This document shows positions 8,489-17,225 of a stretch of 64,000 nt of DNA, piece after piece. Position 1 is the first letter of the stretch; each line of letters begins with the position of its first letter. Under the pieces are notes generated by a model. It saw only the letters and a program-made list of their open reading frames with translations, did not search any database and was not told the DNA's origin. Source of the stretch: Paenibacillus sp. G2S3 (GTDB lineage Bacteria > Bacillota > Bacilli > Paenibacillales > Paenibacillaceae); contig NZ_CP126095.1 of assembly GCF_030123105.1 (NCBI RefSeq), forward strand, positions 3,658,001 to 3,722,000, written 5' to 3'. The position numbers were made by a program, and so were the translations under genes.

Positions 8489-9805
8489 TTATGCACCAGC
8501 TTCTTCAGTCAATAGCTGTAACTTCAGTAGCTTAATTCGAGAAATCCGCTTATTATCCGTTTCTTCCACAATAAACAGATGATCATCAAATTCTACAGAC
8601 TGTCCTTTTTGAGGTGGATTAACCTCCAGTTTAGAATACAGCCACCCGCCTATCGTATCATAATCCTCTGTTTCCATATGAAGACCCAAAAGATCATTAA
8701 TCTCTTCAATAAGCATCAAGCCGTCGATGGAGTGTTCATCCTCCCCCAGCTTCTCAACACCAGGACGTTCTTCATCGAATTCATCCTGAATTTCTCCTAC
8801 AATTTCCTCCATGATATCTTCCAGCGTAACCATTCCTGATGTTCCACCGTACTCATCAATTAGAATGGCGATTTGTGTCTTCGCACGCTGCATGACCTTC
8901 AGCAGAGCACTAATCTGAATAGATTCTGGTACGGTTAGAATAGGGCGAATTAATTTATGATAACTTTGTGCACGATCCCTAATTAAGTCCTTGATATGAA
9001 TGAAGCCTAGGATATGATCTTTGTCTCCATCACAGACTGGATAACGCGTCCTCATTCCATCAAAAGCAATCTCCAGGTTCTCTTCCGTTGAAAGATTATT
9101 ATTCAGGCAGATCATCTCTGTCCTGGGAATCATGATCTCCCGAGCCATTGTATCGACAAATTCGAAAATATTGTCAACCAGCGCCATTTCGGTATTATCG
9201 ATAAAGCCGCTTTTATTACTTTCTTGCATGATAATACGGATCTCTTCTTCCGTATGCGCCGTTCCCAGCTCTGAAGCTGGGGCTAAACGGAAGATCCGTA
9301 ACAAACCACGTGCCAGCCCATTTACGATCCAAATCACTGGATACATGATCTTGTAAAACACATTCATCGGTCCAGATGTTAGCAGAAGGACAGATTCAGC
9401 CTTGTTAACTGCAATAGTCTTAGGTGCAAGTTCACCAAGTACGATATGCAAGATAGTGATAAACATTAGAGCAATAATCAAAGATACAACATTAACAGAA
9501 GTTACTCCAAAACCTAAACTTCCTAACAATGGCCCGACTAGGTTAGCTATAGCTGGTTGACCCAGCCACCCTAGCGCAAGCGAAGCCAATGTAATACCAA
9601 GCTGACAGGCGGATAGATAACCTTCCAAGTTGCGAACGATGCTTCTCGCTTTTAAAGCTTTTTTACTACCTTCTTCAATAAGGGTATCAATTCTACCGCT
9701 TCGTACTTTCACCATTGCGTATTCGACTGAAACAAAAAATCCATTTAATAATACCAACAGAATAATAAGACCTACGTGTAATATACCGGGTAAAGGGTCG
9801 CTCAA
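8489..9805 (-). CDS. CNNM transmembrane and CBS-pair protein (HlyC/CorC family)
   Basis: Membrane protein of 438 residues. The N-terminal CNNM (DUF21) domain has about four hydrophobic segments (residues 1-190), then two CBS domains (about 205-335), then a C-terminal CorC/HlyC transporter-associated domain (about 350-430). Relatives take part in Mg2+/Co2+ efflux or homeostasis; the haemolysin name is historical. It starts at TTG: an in-frame TAG four codons upstream excludes an earlier start, and the first membrane segment begins right after. The strong AAGGAGGTG lies over 30 bases upstream beyond a hairpin (see leader). Confidence 0.88.
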   Translation of the reverse strand: MSDPLPGILHVGLIILLVLLNGFFVSVEYAMVKVRSGRIDTLIEEGSKKALKARSIVRNLEGYLSACQLGITLASLALGWLGQPAIANLVGPLLGSLGFGVTSVNVVSLIIALMFITILHIVLGELAPKTIAVNKAESVLLLTSGPMNVFYKIMYPVIWIVNGLARGLLRIFRLAPASELGTAHTEEEIRIIMQESNKSGFIDNTEMALVDNIFEFVDTMAREIMIPRTEMICLNNNLSTEENLEIAFDGMRTRYPVCDGDKDHILGFIHIKDLIRDRAQSYHKLIRPILTVPESIQISALLKVMQRAKTQIAILIDEYGGTSGMVTLEDIMEEIVGEIQDEFDEERPGVEKLGEDEHSIDGLMLIEEINDLLGLHMETEDYDTIGGWLYSKLEVNPPQKGQSVEFDDHLFIVEETDNKRISRIKLLKLQLLTEEAGA

Positions 9806-9992
9806 TTTATAATCCTATCCATCATTCTCCGTACGGATGGATAGGCCCACCTCCTTCGTTTTTTCAGAGTAGCGGCAAGAAGCTTGCCAGTTGTTCCTTT
9901 CAGTATCAATTTCCCAATGGTTTCATCTCCAGTCTGGAATCACGTTTTTGAATATATACTTTATTATATTAATATATTGGGGCAAACCGCAA
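9806..9992 (-). promoter_or_regulatory. Promoter and structured leader of the CNNM/CBS gene
   Basis: A candidate SigA promoter reads TTGCGG (9987-9992) and TATAAT (9963-9968) with 18-bp spacing, giving a leader of about 150 nt. The leader holds a perfect hairpin GGCAAG/CTTGCC, then AAGGAGGTGGG, then a perfect 10-bp hairpin (9814-9823 with 9836-9845), and only then the TTG start. A minicistron (MMDRIIN) inside the hairpin ends in a TGA overlapping the TTG. It matches no riboswitch class I know. Confidence 0.5.
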
Positions 9993-10066
9993 GCATGCGT
10001 GTCCTTTCGAAAAAAAATGGGTCTTTATTCCCCTTATTATTCCAAAATATTAGTATGTATAAAGAA

Positions 10067-10094
10067 AACCCCCTCACCGTTAAGTGTTGGGGTT
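10067..10094 (-). terminator. Probable terminator of gerQ
   Basis: AACCCC pairs with GGGGTT, with an inner CAC/GTG. It is followed on the minus strand by a U-rich tract (UUUUCUUUAU) and lies 24 bases after the gerQ stop. Confidence 0.5.
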
Positions 10095-10117
10095 CATCCA
10101 CAACTATAAGGACTTGA

Positions 10118-10588
10118 TTAGCGACAGTTTCTTGTTGTAGGAGGATTACCGATCACTCCAGGGTACTGGTAAGTAAGGGGCTCATCAAATGTAGCATAAT
10201 CAAAATAAATCATAAGTAATACAGTACGTTGACCAGTTACTGGGTCACTAATAATAATGTGGTCACGGCCCGCAGCTTCCAGCACACCCTTGTAAACTTT
10301 GGCATTCCACTCTTTGTTATTTTCGTAAGTAAAATAAAATGTACCTACTTTGCCTAAATTCAGTCTGAAAATATTTTCGATATACGATTGTTCAAACTGT
10401 TGAGGTGGGTTTTGAACTACAACCCCTCCTGGTGTCATCGGACTTCCGCTGCTAACTTGTGGCGGCATGCTACCCATGCCTTGCATCCCTTGCATCCCTT
10501 GCATTCCTGAAGACATTGGCATTTGCATACCTGAAGAAGAAACACTACCAATAGTATAAGTGACAGGACGGTATGGTTGAACGATCAT
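10118..10588 (-). CDS. gerQ: Spore coat protein GerQ
   Basis: Coat protein cross-linked by transglutaminase and needed for CwlJ localisation and function in germination (known from Bacillus). It is 156 residues. The N-terminal third is low complexity, with GMQ repeats and Met/Pro/Ser/Gln. The conserved C-terminal domain begins near residue 65 with SYIENIFRLNLGKVGTFYFT and includes DHIIISDPVTGQRTVLL. AGGAGG lies 9 bases before the ATG. The neighbouring cwlJ supports the call. Confidence 0.92.
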   Translation of the reverse strand: MIVQPYRPVTYTIGSVSSSGMQMPMSSGMQGMQGMQGMGSMPPQVSSGSPMTPGGVVVQNPPQQFEQSYIENIFRLNLGKVGTFYFTYENNKEWNAKVYKGVLEAAGRDHIIISDPVTGQRTVLLMIYFDYATFDEPLTYQYPGVIGNPPTTRNCR

Positions 10589-10664
10589 TTAATGAAACCT
10601 CCTAAATGTTTATCGGAGCTGCTGCTCCCTTTGGACACAAAAGAACCTTTACACTAGCTTACTG

Positions 10665-10699
10665 AGAGAATTACTCATAATAATGAGTAATTCTCTTTT
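10665..10699 (-). terminator. Perfect 14-bp hairpin between cwlJ and gerQ
   Basis: AGAGAATTACTCAT (10665-10678) and its complement (10683-10696) form a perfect stem with loop AATA. The U-run is on the plus strand (UUU), so termination of cwlJ on the minus strand would be weaker. It could limit read-through into gerQ. Confidence 0.6.
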
Positions 10700-10713
10700 A
10701 CACAGTTACCCTG

Positions 10714-11145
10714 TTAATTACCAATAAATACAGCCGGGCAATCTTCTCCAGTCGGAGTAAAGAAGCAATGAGCTTTGAAGCGGCCTGTGTTTTGTTGGTT
10801 ATACCAGGTTGGAGGGCAATCTCCTACAGGACGGAAGAACCATAAAGCATTGGTCGCTGGCCATGTTCTTTCACCTGCAATTGCACGTTTAGCAAGACGG
10901 ATGTCTGCTTCTCTTGCTCGTTGATAGAAGTAGCTTTTCTGCGGGGCTTCGAATCCTCCTGGACTTTGATAGACCATGTCATTCACATTACGAATGTTCA
11001 AAAAATCAAGGCAATTGCCAAGAATCCGGTTGACACCAACATTGCCGACCATAAGCATACCGAGATCTCCATCTTCCTCAGCTTCCGCTCTCATCAACCG
11101 CGCTAGCACCTTCACATCTTCCGAGTTCGTTTTGATGACGGCCAC
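10714..11145 (-). CDS. cwlJ: Spore cortex-lytic enzyme CwlJ
   Basis: Cell wall hydrolase (SleB/CwlJ family) that degrades spore cortex during germination, activated by Ca-dipicolinate. I use the GTG at 11145, with AAGGAGGA 6 bases upstream, giving 143 residues, close to the Bacillus length. Longer readings are not supported. The catalytic-region motif LARLMRAEAEEDG and the family tail LWFFRPVGDCPPTWY are present. There is no signal peptide, as usual for CwlJ. It sits directly upstream of gerQ on the same strand, its functional partner. Confidence 0.92.
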   Translation of the reverse strand: MAVIKTNSEDVKVLARLMRAEAEEDGDLGMLMVGNVGVNRILGNCLDFLNIRNVNDMVYQSPGGFEAPQKSYFYQRAREADIRLAKRAIAGERTWPATNALWFFRPVGDCPPTWYNQQNTGRFKAHCFFTPTGEDCPAVFIGN

Positions 11146-11290
11146 GCTGTCTCCTCCTTGGGGTTGCTTCGTAAACAACCTCGTTCTTAACTGCATGGTG
11201 TATTGTATGTGCATTAGCCCAAGAGGTGACAGTTCCAACCTAATTTTAAAGCCATTTGCATTCCGTTTAGTTGCTAAATAGTCCGCAAAT

Positions 11291-11336
11291 AAAAAACCAT
11301 CCCTCTGCTCCGTTGAATGGAACAGAAGAATGGTTT
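11291..11336 (-). terminator. Intrinsic terminator of the DUF2500 gene
   Basis: Interrupted stem AAACCAT / ATGGTTT with inner TCTG/CAGA and TCC/GGA pairs, followed on the minus strand by UUUUUUAUUU. Confidence 0.85.
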
Positions 11337-11359
11337 AAGAATGAATGTATAGCTAATGA

Positions 11360-11758
11360 CTACTCCGCTGTGGAGTATTGTGGTTGTCGCTCAAATCCGT
11401 GATATCTGGTTCCTTGATAGGTAAGCATGCCTTTATCGCCTTCTGCACTCATTCCATATTCATGGCCATCTACTTTAAATTCAATTCGACTGCCCCCATT
11501 CAATTCGTACGTTAAGTAGTAGGTTGTACTCGTACGACTTGAACCATTATCTTCTTGAACCTGCTGCTGTCTTATTTCACTCCGCTTGCTGACGATACGG
11601 GCAGGGATGGTTAGCATGGGTGAGCTATTGTTCCGGCTCCATTGAAGCAAACCCCTGCCTGCTGATACTGCAAGAATACCAACCATTACAATGAGAAATA
11701 TTGGCATCACTGTTCCAGAGAAATCAAACATCCATGAAAGATCCGGGCCCATTCCCAT
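11360..11758 (-). CDS. DUF2500 family membrane protein
   Basis: About 132 residues with one membrane segment (about residues 13-32). A soluble domain follows with the DUF2500 pattern: PMLTIPARIVSKRSE, then TTYYLTYELNGGSRIEFKVDGHEYG, then GMLTYQGTRYHGFER. The function is not known. The start at 11758 is preferred because GAAGGGGG precedes it and the membrane segment follows; a start at 11851 would add about 31 residues without a ribosome binding site. It is flanked by terminators, so probably monocistronic. Confidence 0.7.
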   Translation of the reverse strand: MGMGPDLSWMFDFSGTVMPIFLIVMVGILAVSAGRGLLQWSRNNSSPMLTIPARIVSKRSEIRQQQVQEDNGSSRTSTTYYLTYELNGGSRIEFKVDGHEYGMSAEGDKGMLTYQGTRYHGFERQPQYSTAE

Positions 11759-11874
11759 GACATTTCCCCCTTCATACCCATGTAATTCCGACCTTTGCTT
11801 AGCTTCGGGCACTTCTGTACATGTATATGCCTCTTCTAGTCCAGAAAGCATTAAATTAGTGAGACTTCATGCAA

Positions 11875-11920
11875 AAAGACCACTTCGTTTTCTTAGAAAT
11901 CAAGAAATCGAGTGGTCTTT
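11875..11920 (-). terminator. Intrinsic terminator of the Cys-rich miniprotein gene
   Basis: AAAGACCACTTCG (11875-11887) pairs with CGA-GTGGTCTTT (11909-11920). An A-run before the left arm gives a U-run on the minus strand. Confidence 0.8.
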
Positions 11921-11943
11921 AATCGTAGTCTTGAATGATCAGA

Positions 11944-12120
11944 TTAAGCATGAACGAGGTCTAGCAATTGCTTCGTTTCGTCAGTCTCAACATCTAACAT
12001 ACCATTTTCTGCCCAGCAAGCTCTGCATTGTTCTTCTGTTTCACACAGGTGAGCGTCATCACAGTTGTAGCAAAGTTGCAGCAGGTTTCTTGTCATATAA
12101 TCTGTTTCAAATGTTTTCAT
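11944..12120 (-). CDS. Five-cysteine miniprotein (58 residues), unknown
   Basis: Unrecognised small protein. The ATG at 12120 has AGGAGAG about 7 bases upstream. Cysteines are at residues 17, 20, 26, 32 and 35 (CYNC, then C, then CRAC), a spacing that could bind zinc or an iron-sulfur cluster. The C-terminal half is acidic. The promoter region carries an FNR/CRP-like palindrome centred about 42 bases before the inferred transcription start, so oxygen or redox control is possible. No family assignment is made. Confidence 0.7.
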   Translation of the reverse strand: MKTFETDYMTRNLLQLCYNCDDAHLCETEEQCRACWAENGMLDVETDETKQLLDLVHA

Positions 12121-12172
12121 TGTAATCTCTCCTATTCGAAAGTTAAGTTTGTGAAATTTTGAACTTGTTCTA

Positions 12173-12223
12173 TGTGTTAAATATATCACAGGATCATTTA
12201 AATGTCATGTGATTTTTTTCACA
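12173..12223 (-). promoter_or_regulatory. FNR/CRP-like promoter of the Cys-rich miniprotein
   Basis: TGTGA-N6-TCACA is perfect at 12208-12223. On the minus strand a -10 box TATATT lies at 12185-12180, putting +1 near 12173 and the palindrome centre near -42, the class II activator position. A looser TGTG/CACA pair overlaps the -10 region. The regulator is inferred only from the motif. Confidence 0.6.
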
Positions 12224-12317
12224 TCTTTAAAGAAAATTTTAATTAAGTTTTTTCCTTATATTCATTCAATCAACAACACATTGATTTAAGATTTCATGCC
12301 TGAAAATTCACACAAAT

Positions 12318-12369
12318 AAAGAAGCTGCCCCATAAGTAGCATCCACTACTTTTGAAACAGCTCCTCTTT
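12318..12369 (-). terminator. Probable terminator of the propeller lipoprotein gene
   Basis: AAAGAAGCTG pairs with CAGCTCCTCTTT around an inner AAGTAG/CTACTT stem, followed on the minus strand by UUUAUUUGU. It overlaps the last few bases before the stop. Confidence 0.65.
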
Positions 12370-12372
12370 ACT

Positions 12373-13662
12373 TTACATTACACGCCAACTATTCCCACCA
12401 TTTGTAGTTTGTAAGAGGAGCGAGCGTTTTTGTTCTTTTTTCTCAAGCAAAAGCCACCCCACCTCTGTGGAAATAAACTGCATCTTAATCGTCTCAGGAT
12501 ATTCCACAAGCTTCGACTTCAGCACACTACTCTCCTTAAGAGAGACCCAAGTTTTCCCTTGGTTAACGGTGTGGTAAAGAGTGTCACCAATAATGGCCCA
12601 GCCGACTTGTGAATTCAGAAACGTAGGAGCGCTCTGATGATTCCCTTCGGTGGGACTCTGTAATTCAAAGGGAGCGAACTTCCAGTTGTCTCCACCATTA
12701 GCGGTAAAGTAACCGTGGTAAGTAATCGTTTTATCTTTATCGTTTTGGCAGCCCACAGACATCCAGCCATTAGTTTTACTAGCATCAAAGAACTCTGGTT
12801 TGCCAGTAACTACTCTGTCACAGCTCTCCAGTTGTTCATTTACCAGAAAAGACTGACCTGGATTCCAACTCTGACCACCATCCTTAGTCATAAAGATTTT
12901 AGGAAGTGCACCAGTCTGCAGCGTTACAAATCCATCTACACGGTTCTTGAATATCATTCCAGTGCTTACTCCTGCGAACGGTATCGAATGATTTGGAAGG
13001 TTCGGATTATATTGTTCATTCTGCATCACTTCTTCCCATGTGGCTCCACCGTCTGATGTCGAGTAAAGAGCCTTGCTCTCCTTATTAGGAGTAGCGTTCG
13101 AAGAGGTCATCAACCAGCCTTGAGTGGGTGAATTGAAATAAACAGAAGATACAGCATTATCATCACCTAGGGATGAGACTTTCCAGCTCTCCCCTCCATC
13201 TGTAGTTCGTAACACTATATTCTCTGTTGTGCCAAATGCACTTCTTATAATCCAACCATGATTCGGGTCCGTAAAAAAGATACCTTTTCCATAGGCAGGC
13301 GTTGAAAGGAACTGCACATTGGGTGCAGGTGAAATATTAGCCCATGTCGCCCCGTTATCCCGGGTAATATACAATCGAAGTTCATTTTTTGTTACGCCCC
13401 AGACCAGACCCTCTGTCTCATTAAGCAGATGAAAACCTGTAATTCGAGTTTGAACCTGATATTTCGGGGCACTTTCATTGTTAGTATTGTTATTAGGTGG
13501 TGTAATCAGAGTAATCGTCTGTCCTTCTTCCGGTGCTTCTGTAGGTTGTGGCTGTGGAGAAGGCTCCGGTGGTGGTGAAGAACATGCCGAGACTATCCAC
13601 GCTAAAAAAATTAGCATCAGAAACATTCTTAGTGTTTTCAATCCAGCAATCCTAGATGTCAA
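12373..13662 (-). CDS. Lipoprotein with BNR/Ycf48-like beta-propeller repeats
   Basis: Secreted, lipid-anchored protein of 429 residues. The signal segment ends in the lipobox VSAC and is followed by a Pro/Glu/Thr-rich linker. Blades repeat the pattern T-x-DGG-x-SW (for example TRDNGATW, TTDGGESW, TSDGGATW, TKDGGQSW, TANGGDNW, TTNGGNSW) from about residue 95 to the C-terminus. This fold resembles photosystem II assembly factor Ycf48 and sialidase BNR repeats; the role here is unknown, possibly binding or scaffolding at the cell surface. It starts with TTG behind GAGGAGAGAGG. Confidence 0.75.
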   Translation of the reverse strand: MTSRIAGLKTLRMFLMLIFLAWIVSACSSPPPEPSPQPQPTEAPEEGQTITLITPPNNNTNNESAPKYQVQTRITGFHLLNETEGLVWGVTKNELRLYITRDNGATWANISPAPNVQFLSTPAYGKGIFFTDPNHGWIIRSAFGTTENIVLRTTDGGESWKVSSLGDDNAVSSVYFNSPTQGWLMTSSNATPNKESKALYSTSDGGATWEEVMQNEQYNPNLPNHSIPFAGVSTGMIFKNRVDGFVTLQTGALPKIFMTKDGGQSWNPGQSFLVNEQLESCDRVVTGKPEFFDASKTNGWMSVGCQNDKDKTITYHGYFTANGGDNWKFAPFELQSPTEGNHQSAPTFLNSQVGWAIIGDTLYHTVNQGKTWVSLKESSVLKSKLVEYPETIKMQFISTEVGWLLLEKKEQKRSLLLQTTNGGNSWRVM

Positions 13663-13688
13663 TGCCCTCTCTCCTCTCGTGTCGAATC

Positions 13689-15071
13689 TTATTTATGATT
13701 TAACTTACTATTACGGTAGCCGTATAAAAAATAGATCAGAAGACCAAGACCCGTCCAAATCAGAAATCCAATCCATGTCTCACTTCCTAGATTATACATC
13801 AAAAATCCGCATGTTGCCGCACTTAGCAATGGAATGAAAGGTACCCAGGGTACTCTGAACCCTCTTTTCATATTGGGATGAATCATCCGCAAGGCAATTA
13901 CACCCAAAGAAACGACAAAGAAGGCAAACAGTGTTCCAATGCTTGTTAAGTTAGCCAATCGATCTAAAGGTATGAATCCCGTTAATACAGCTATAATGAT
14001 GCCAACCATCCAAGTACTACGAATAGGTGTCTGAGTTTTAGCATTGATTTTAGATAATCCTCTTGGCAAAAGTCCATCCCGTGAGATGGCAAATATCAGT
14101 CGAGTTTGACCGAACAGCATTACTAGCAGTACGGTGGTCATTCCCGCAATAGCTCCAACCGAGATTAGACCCGCTATTATATCTTGATTCACGACACGAA
14201 GCGCATAAGAAACGGGATCGCTAACATTGAGATCCTTATAGGGTATAATACCCGTTAATACGAGTGAAACTAGTATATACAATACTGAGCATATAGCAAG
14301 GGATGAAATAATCCCTATAGGCAAGTCGCGTTGAGGTCGCTTTACTTCTTCTGCAGCAGTCGATAACGCATCAAAGCCTATGTAGGCAAAAAAGACAGTT
14401 GCCGCACCGTTCACAACACCTTGAAAGCCAAACGGTAGGAATGGAGTCCAGTTCTCTGGTTTAACATAGAAGAATCCCGTTACGATAAACAAAAGTACTA
14501 CAGCTATTTTGATGACAACCATAATCGCATTAAAACGAGCAGTCTCTTTAGTTCCTCGTGTCAGTAAGTAGGAAATTAGTAAAATAATAATGACTGCTGG
14601 TAAATTAATAAGGGTACCCGCTTTCGCGTTATACGCCCCCGATAGCGCTGTAGGTATATGAATCCCAAAGCCCTCCAAAAGTCCTTGTAAATAGCCTGAC
14701 CACCCACTGCTTACTGCGGCTGCTGCAACGCCGTATTCTAACACAAGGTCCCAGCCTAAAATCCAAGCGAGTAGTTCTCCAAAAGCTACATAACTATAAG
14801 CATAGGCACTTCCGGAGACCGGGATGGTCGATGCAAACTCTGAATAACAAAGGGCTGACAGCACACAGGCGAAAGCGGCTAACAGGAATGAAATGACAAG
14901 CCCCGGTCCAGCGTGTTCTGCTGCGGCTACTCCTGTCATTACAAAAATACCAGTACCGATAATCGCTCCTACACCCAGCATGGTTAGATCTAGCGCACCA
15001 AGTGTTTTGTTTAACTTGATTGCACCGGAGTTTGAAGGTGCGATTAGCGGTTTTTTACGAAATAAATCCAT
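13689..15071 (-). CDS. Amino acid permease, APC family (YfnA/YhdG/CAT type)
   Basis: Inner-membrane transporter of 460 residues with about twelve membrane segments. The APC signature near the N-terminus is GVGAIIGTGIFVMTG (about residues 36-50), followed by YSEFASTIPVSGSAYAYSY, typical of cationic or branched-chain amino acid permeases. The exact substrate is not predictable. The ATG has AGGAGAG 8-9 bases upstream. It is the only gene in its unit, 18 bases downstream of the propeller lipoprotein start on the same strand. Confidence 0.85.
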   Translation of the reverse strand: MDLFRKKPLIAPSNSGAIKLNKTLGALDLTMLGVGAIIGTGIFVMTGVAAAEHAGPGLVISFLLAAFACVLSALCYSEFASTIPVSGSAYAYSYVAFGELLAWILGWDLVLEYGVAAAAVSSGWSGYLQGLLEGFGIHIPTALSGAYNAKAGTLINLPAVIIILLISYLLTRGTKETARFNAIMVVIKIAVVLLFIVTGFFYVKPENWTPFLPFGFQGVVNGAATVFFAYIGFDALSTAAEEVKRPQRDLPIGIISSLAICSVLYILVSLVLTGIIPYKDLNVSDPVSYALRVVNQDIIAGLISVGAIAGMTTVLLVMLFGQTRLIFAISRDGLLPRGLSKINAKTQTPIRSTWMVGIIIAVLTGFIPLDRLANLTSIGTLFAFFVVSLGVIALRMIHPNMKRGFRVPWVPFIPLLSAATCGFLMYNLGSETWIGFLIWTGLGLLIYFLYGYRNSKLNHK

Positions 15072-15243
15072 TCTAACATTCTCTCCTGTCTAGTCATGTT
15101 GTCAAATTAATTAGAGAATTTCTATTTAGTATGCCCAAAATGGGGTAATGCATTAAATAAGACCTGCTTGAAAACAATAACGTTAGCGATTATGATGGAC
15201 AAGATTAAAAGCTAAAAATTTTAATTACTGAGGAGATGGAATC

Positions 15244-16167
15244 ATGGCCCCCCCGAAACCCAATCGTGTCGTAGTCATTGGTACTGGAGCAGTTGGTACA
15301 ACAACAGCCTATACATTGCTGCTACGGAGACGTATGCCTGAGCTCGTACTTATTGACGTTAATCAAAAGAAAGCCCTTGGAGAAGCATTGGATATGAATC
15401 ACGGCATGCCCTTTGTTGGTGGTGTAAAGCTATGGGCTGGTACATATGAAGATTGCCGTGAAGCGGATATCATCATTGTAACTGCCGGTGCATCACAAAA
15501 GCCGGGTGAAACCCGGATAGATCTACTCCGCAAAAACATTTCAATTTTCAAAGATATCATTCAAAAAATCACCAAATATAATCAACATGCGATCCTACTT
15601 ATTGCTACTAATCCTGTAGATATTTTGTCATATGCCACTTTGAAAATAAGTGGATTTGATCGCAGAAGAGTCATCGGTTCCGGAACGGTGCTGGATAGTG
15701 CACGGTTTCGCTACTTGATCGGACGCCACAAAGAAATTGATCCACGCAGTATTCACGGTCAGATTATCGGAGAACATGGAGACTCGGAACTTCCTGTTTG
15801 GAGTCTAGCAAATGTTGCCGGAATTGATCTCGGTTTTGACGAAGCAGAACAAGAAGAAATATTCCAAGATACTAAGAATGCCGCTTATGAAATTATCGAT
15901 GCCAAAGGCTCAACCTCTTACGCAATAGCTCTAGCACTAGATCGTATTGTTGTCTCCATTCTGCATAATGAAGGCTCAGTCTTAAACGTATCTACTTTAT
16001 TGAATAATTATAACGGAGTTTCGGATGTTTACCTTGGCGCTCCTTGCGTCGTAGACCGGTCCGGTGTACGAGAAGTACTAGATCTTCCATTGAATGAGAC
16101 AGAACGAGCTCTATTCCAGAAATCGGCCGAGAAGCTTAAAGCTGAGATAGCAAAGCTAGAACTATAA
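15244..16167 (+). CDS. ldh: L-lactate dehydrogenase
   Basis: NAD-dependent reduction of pyruvate to L-lactate, regenerating NAD+ in fermentation. It has 307 residues. The Rossmann motif is GTGAVGTTTAY near residue 12. The active-site stretch IATNPVDILSYATLK is near 118, and the catalytic histidine lies in GEHGDSELPVWS near 178. GAGGAGATGG precedes the ATG. Divergent from the amino acid permease. No clear Rex operator (TTGTGA-type palindrome) was seen in the 170-base upstream gap. Confidence 0.95.
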   Translation: MAPPKPNRVVVIGTGAVGTTTAYTLLLRRRMPELVLIDVNQKKALGEALDMNHGMPFVGGVKLWAGTYEDCREADIIIVTAGASQKPGETRIDLLRKNISIFKDIIQKITKYNQHAILLIATNPVDILSYATLKISGFDRRRVIGSGTVLDSARFRYLIGRHKEIDPRSIHGQIIGEHGDSELPVWSLANVAGIDLGFDEAEQEEIFQDTKNAAYEIIDAKGSTSYAIALALDRIVVSILHNEGSVLNVSTLLNNYNGVSDVYLGAPCVVDRSGVREVLDLPLNETERALFQKSAEKLKAEIAKLEL

Positions 16168-16257
16168 GCAAATGAATACATGGGGCTCTCTCTAACGTCA
16201 TAATATATGGCCGGGGATTGCCCCTTTTTCATGAAAAGAATTGCATTTTGAATTCTA

Positions 16258-17163
16258 TCAAATCTGGATTTGCAATTTTGACATGGCTTCTTCCTTCTCC
16301 CGGCTCGTGATATGCGTGTAAACCGTTGTAGTCTGAATGGAAGAGTGTCCGAGCAGTTCCTGAACCGTTCGCAGATCCGCCCCTTTTCGTAACAGCATAG
16401 TAGCGAAGGAATGTCGAAGCTTATGGCTCGAATATGGACGACGTTGTGCAGCAGGCACATCCCTTTGGAAACGATCGAAGGTGTCCGCAGCGATTTGCTG
16501 AATGCCACGTATGGACAGCCTGCGTCCTTTTTGGGAAATGAACATAGCCTCCTCTTTACTGCGCCAAGGACTTAATCGTTTTTCTATTGCCATATCGAGA
16601 AAAGGTACCACATCCTCTGGAATCGGTACATTACGCCATTTACGTCCCTTACCGAACACTCGAAGTGAATGTCTTTCTACATTATAATCACTTAAATTCA
16701 GCGTGTGGACCTCCCCCACACGAAGCCCCATATAGGACATAAGTAAAAAGACTGCTAAATTACGGCCTTTATATTTCCCATCTATAGAAGACAAAAATCG
16801 TCCCAGATCACCTTCATCTAAGTAGACCGGTTCACGATTGATCTCAGTTTTAGATTTCTTAATCCCAGCTGCAGGATTGGTTAAAAGCATTTCCAGTTCA
16901 ATTAATGCCTTAAAAAAGCAGTTAATAGAGGCATGCTTACGGTTACGGGTAGCATCACTTACGCCACGTTCACGGACTGATGTAAGAAAGGAAATAACAT
17001 GTAGCTTCTTCACAGATTCTAGCTTTTTACCATTCAGACTTTCTAAAAACTGTCTTACATCTACTAAATAGGATTTCTGCGTATAGGGAGTGTATCCGGC
17101 ATCCTTCATCCAGATTAAAAAAGCCTCAAGCCCCTCTTCGTAGTCTTCACTCCACTCATTCAT
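16258..17163 (-). CDS. Tyrosine recombinase/integrase (XerC/XerD-like)
   Basis: DNA strand-exchange enzyme of 301 residues, the normal Xer length. The N-terminal SAM-like core-binding domain spans about residues 5-95 and the catalytic domain about 110-300. Catalytic residues are visible: Arg in [10 protein letters not shown], His-x-x-Arg in [12 protein letters not shown], His in [15 protein letters not shown], and Tyr in VYTH. GGGAGG lies upstream of the ATG. Whether it is the housekeeping XerC/CodV, XerD, or an extra paralogue cannot be told here. Five XerD-type palindromes occur elsewhere in the window. Confidence 0.88.
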   Translation of the reverse strand: MNEWSEDYEEGLEAFLIWMKDAGYTPYTQKSYLVDVRQFLESLNGKKLESVKKLHVISFLTSVRERGVSDATRNRKHASINCFFKALIELEMLLTNPAAGIKKSKTEINREPVYLDEGDLGRFLSSIDGKYKGRNLAVFLLMSYMGLRVGEVHTLNLSDYNVERHSLRVFGKGRKWRNVPIPEDVVPFLDMAIEKRLSPWRSKEEAMFISQKGRRLSIRGIQQIAADTFDRFQRDVPAAQRRPYSSHKLRHSFATMLLRKGADLRTVQELLGHSSIQTTTVYTHITSREKEEAMSKLQIQI

Positions 17164-17225
17164 GACCTCAAGCCTCCCTTGATTTCGACAATCTATTGTA
17201 CCATAGAATAGCTATGAGCTTTATC

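Noticed and set aside
9806..9956. M-box or yybP-ykoY riboswitch before the CNNM/CBS gene
   Set aside because: The conserved cores of these classes are not found; only hairpins and an unusual start region are supported.
9850..10117. Small plus-strand ORFs of 70-80 codons
   Set aside because: No ribosome binding site or protein-like composition; the region holds the promoter and leader of the minus-strand CNNM gene.
15072..15243. Rex operator upstream of ldh
   Set aside because: No TTGTGA-N6-TCACAA-type palindrome seen.
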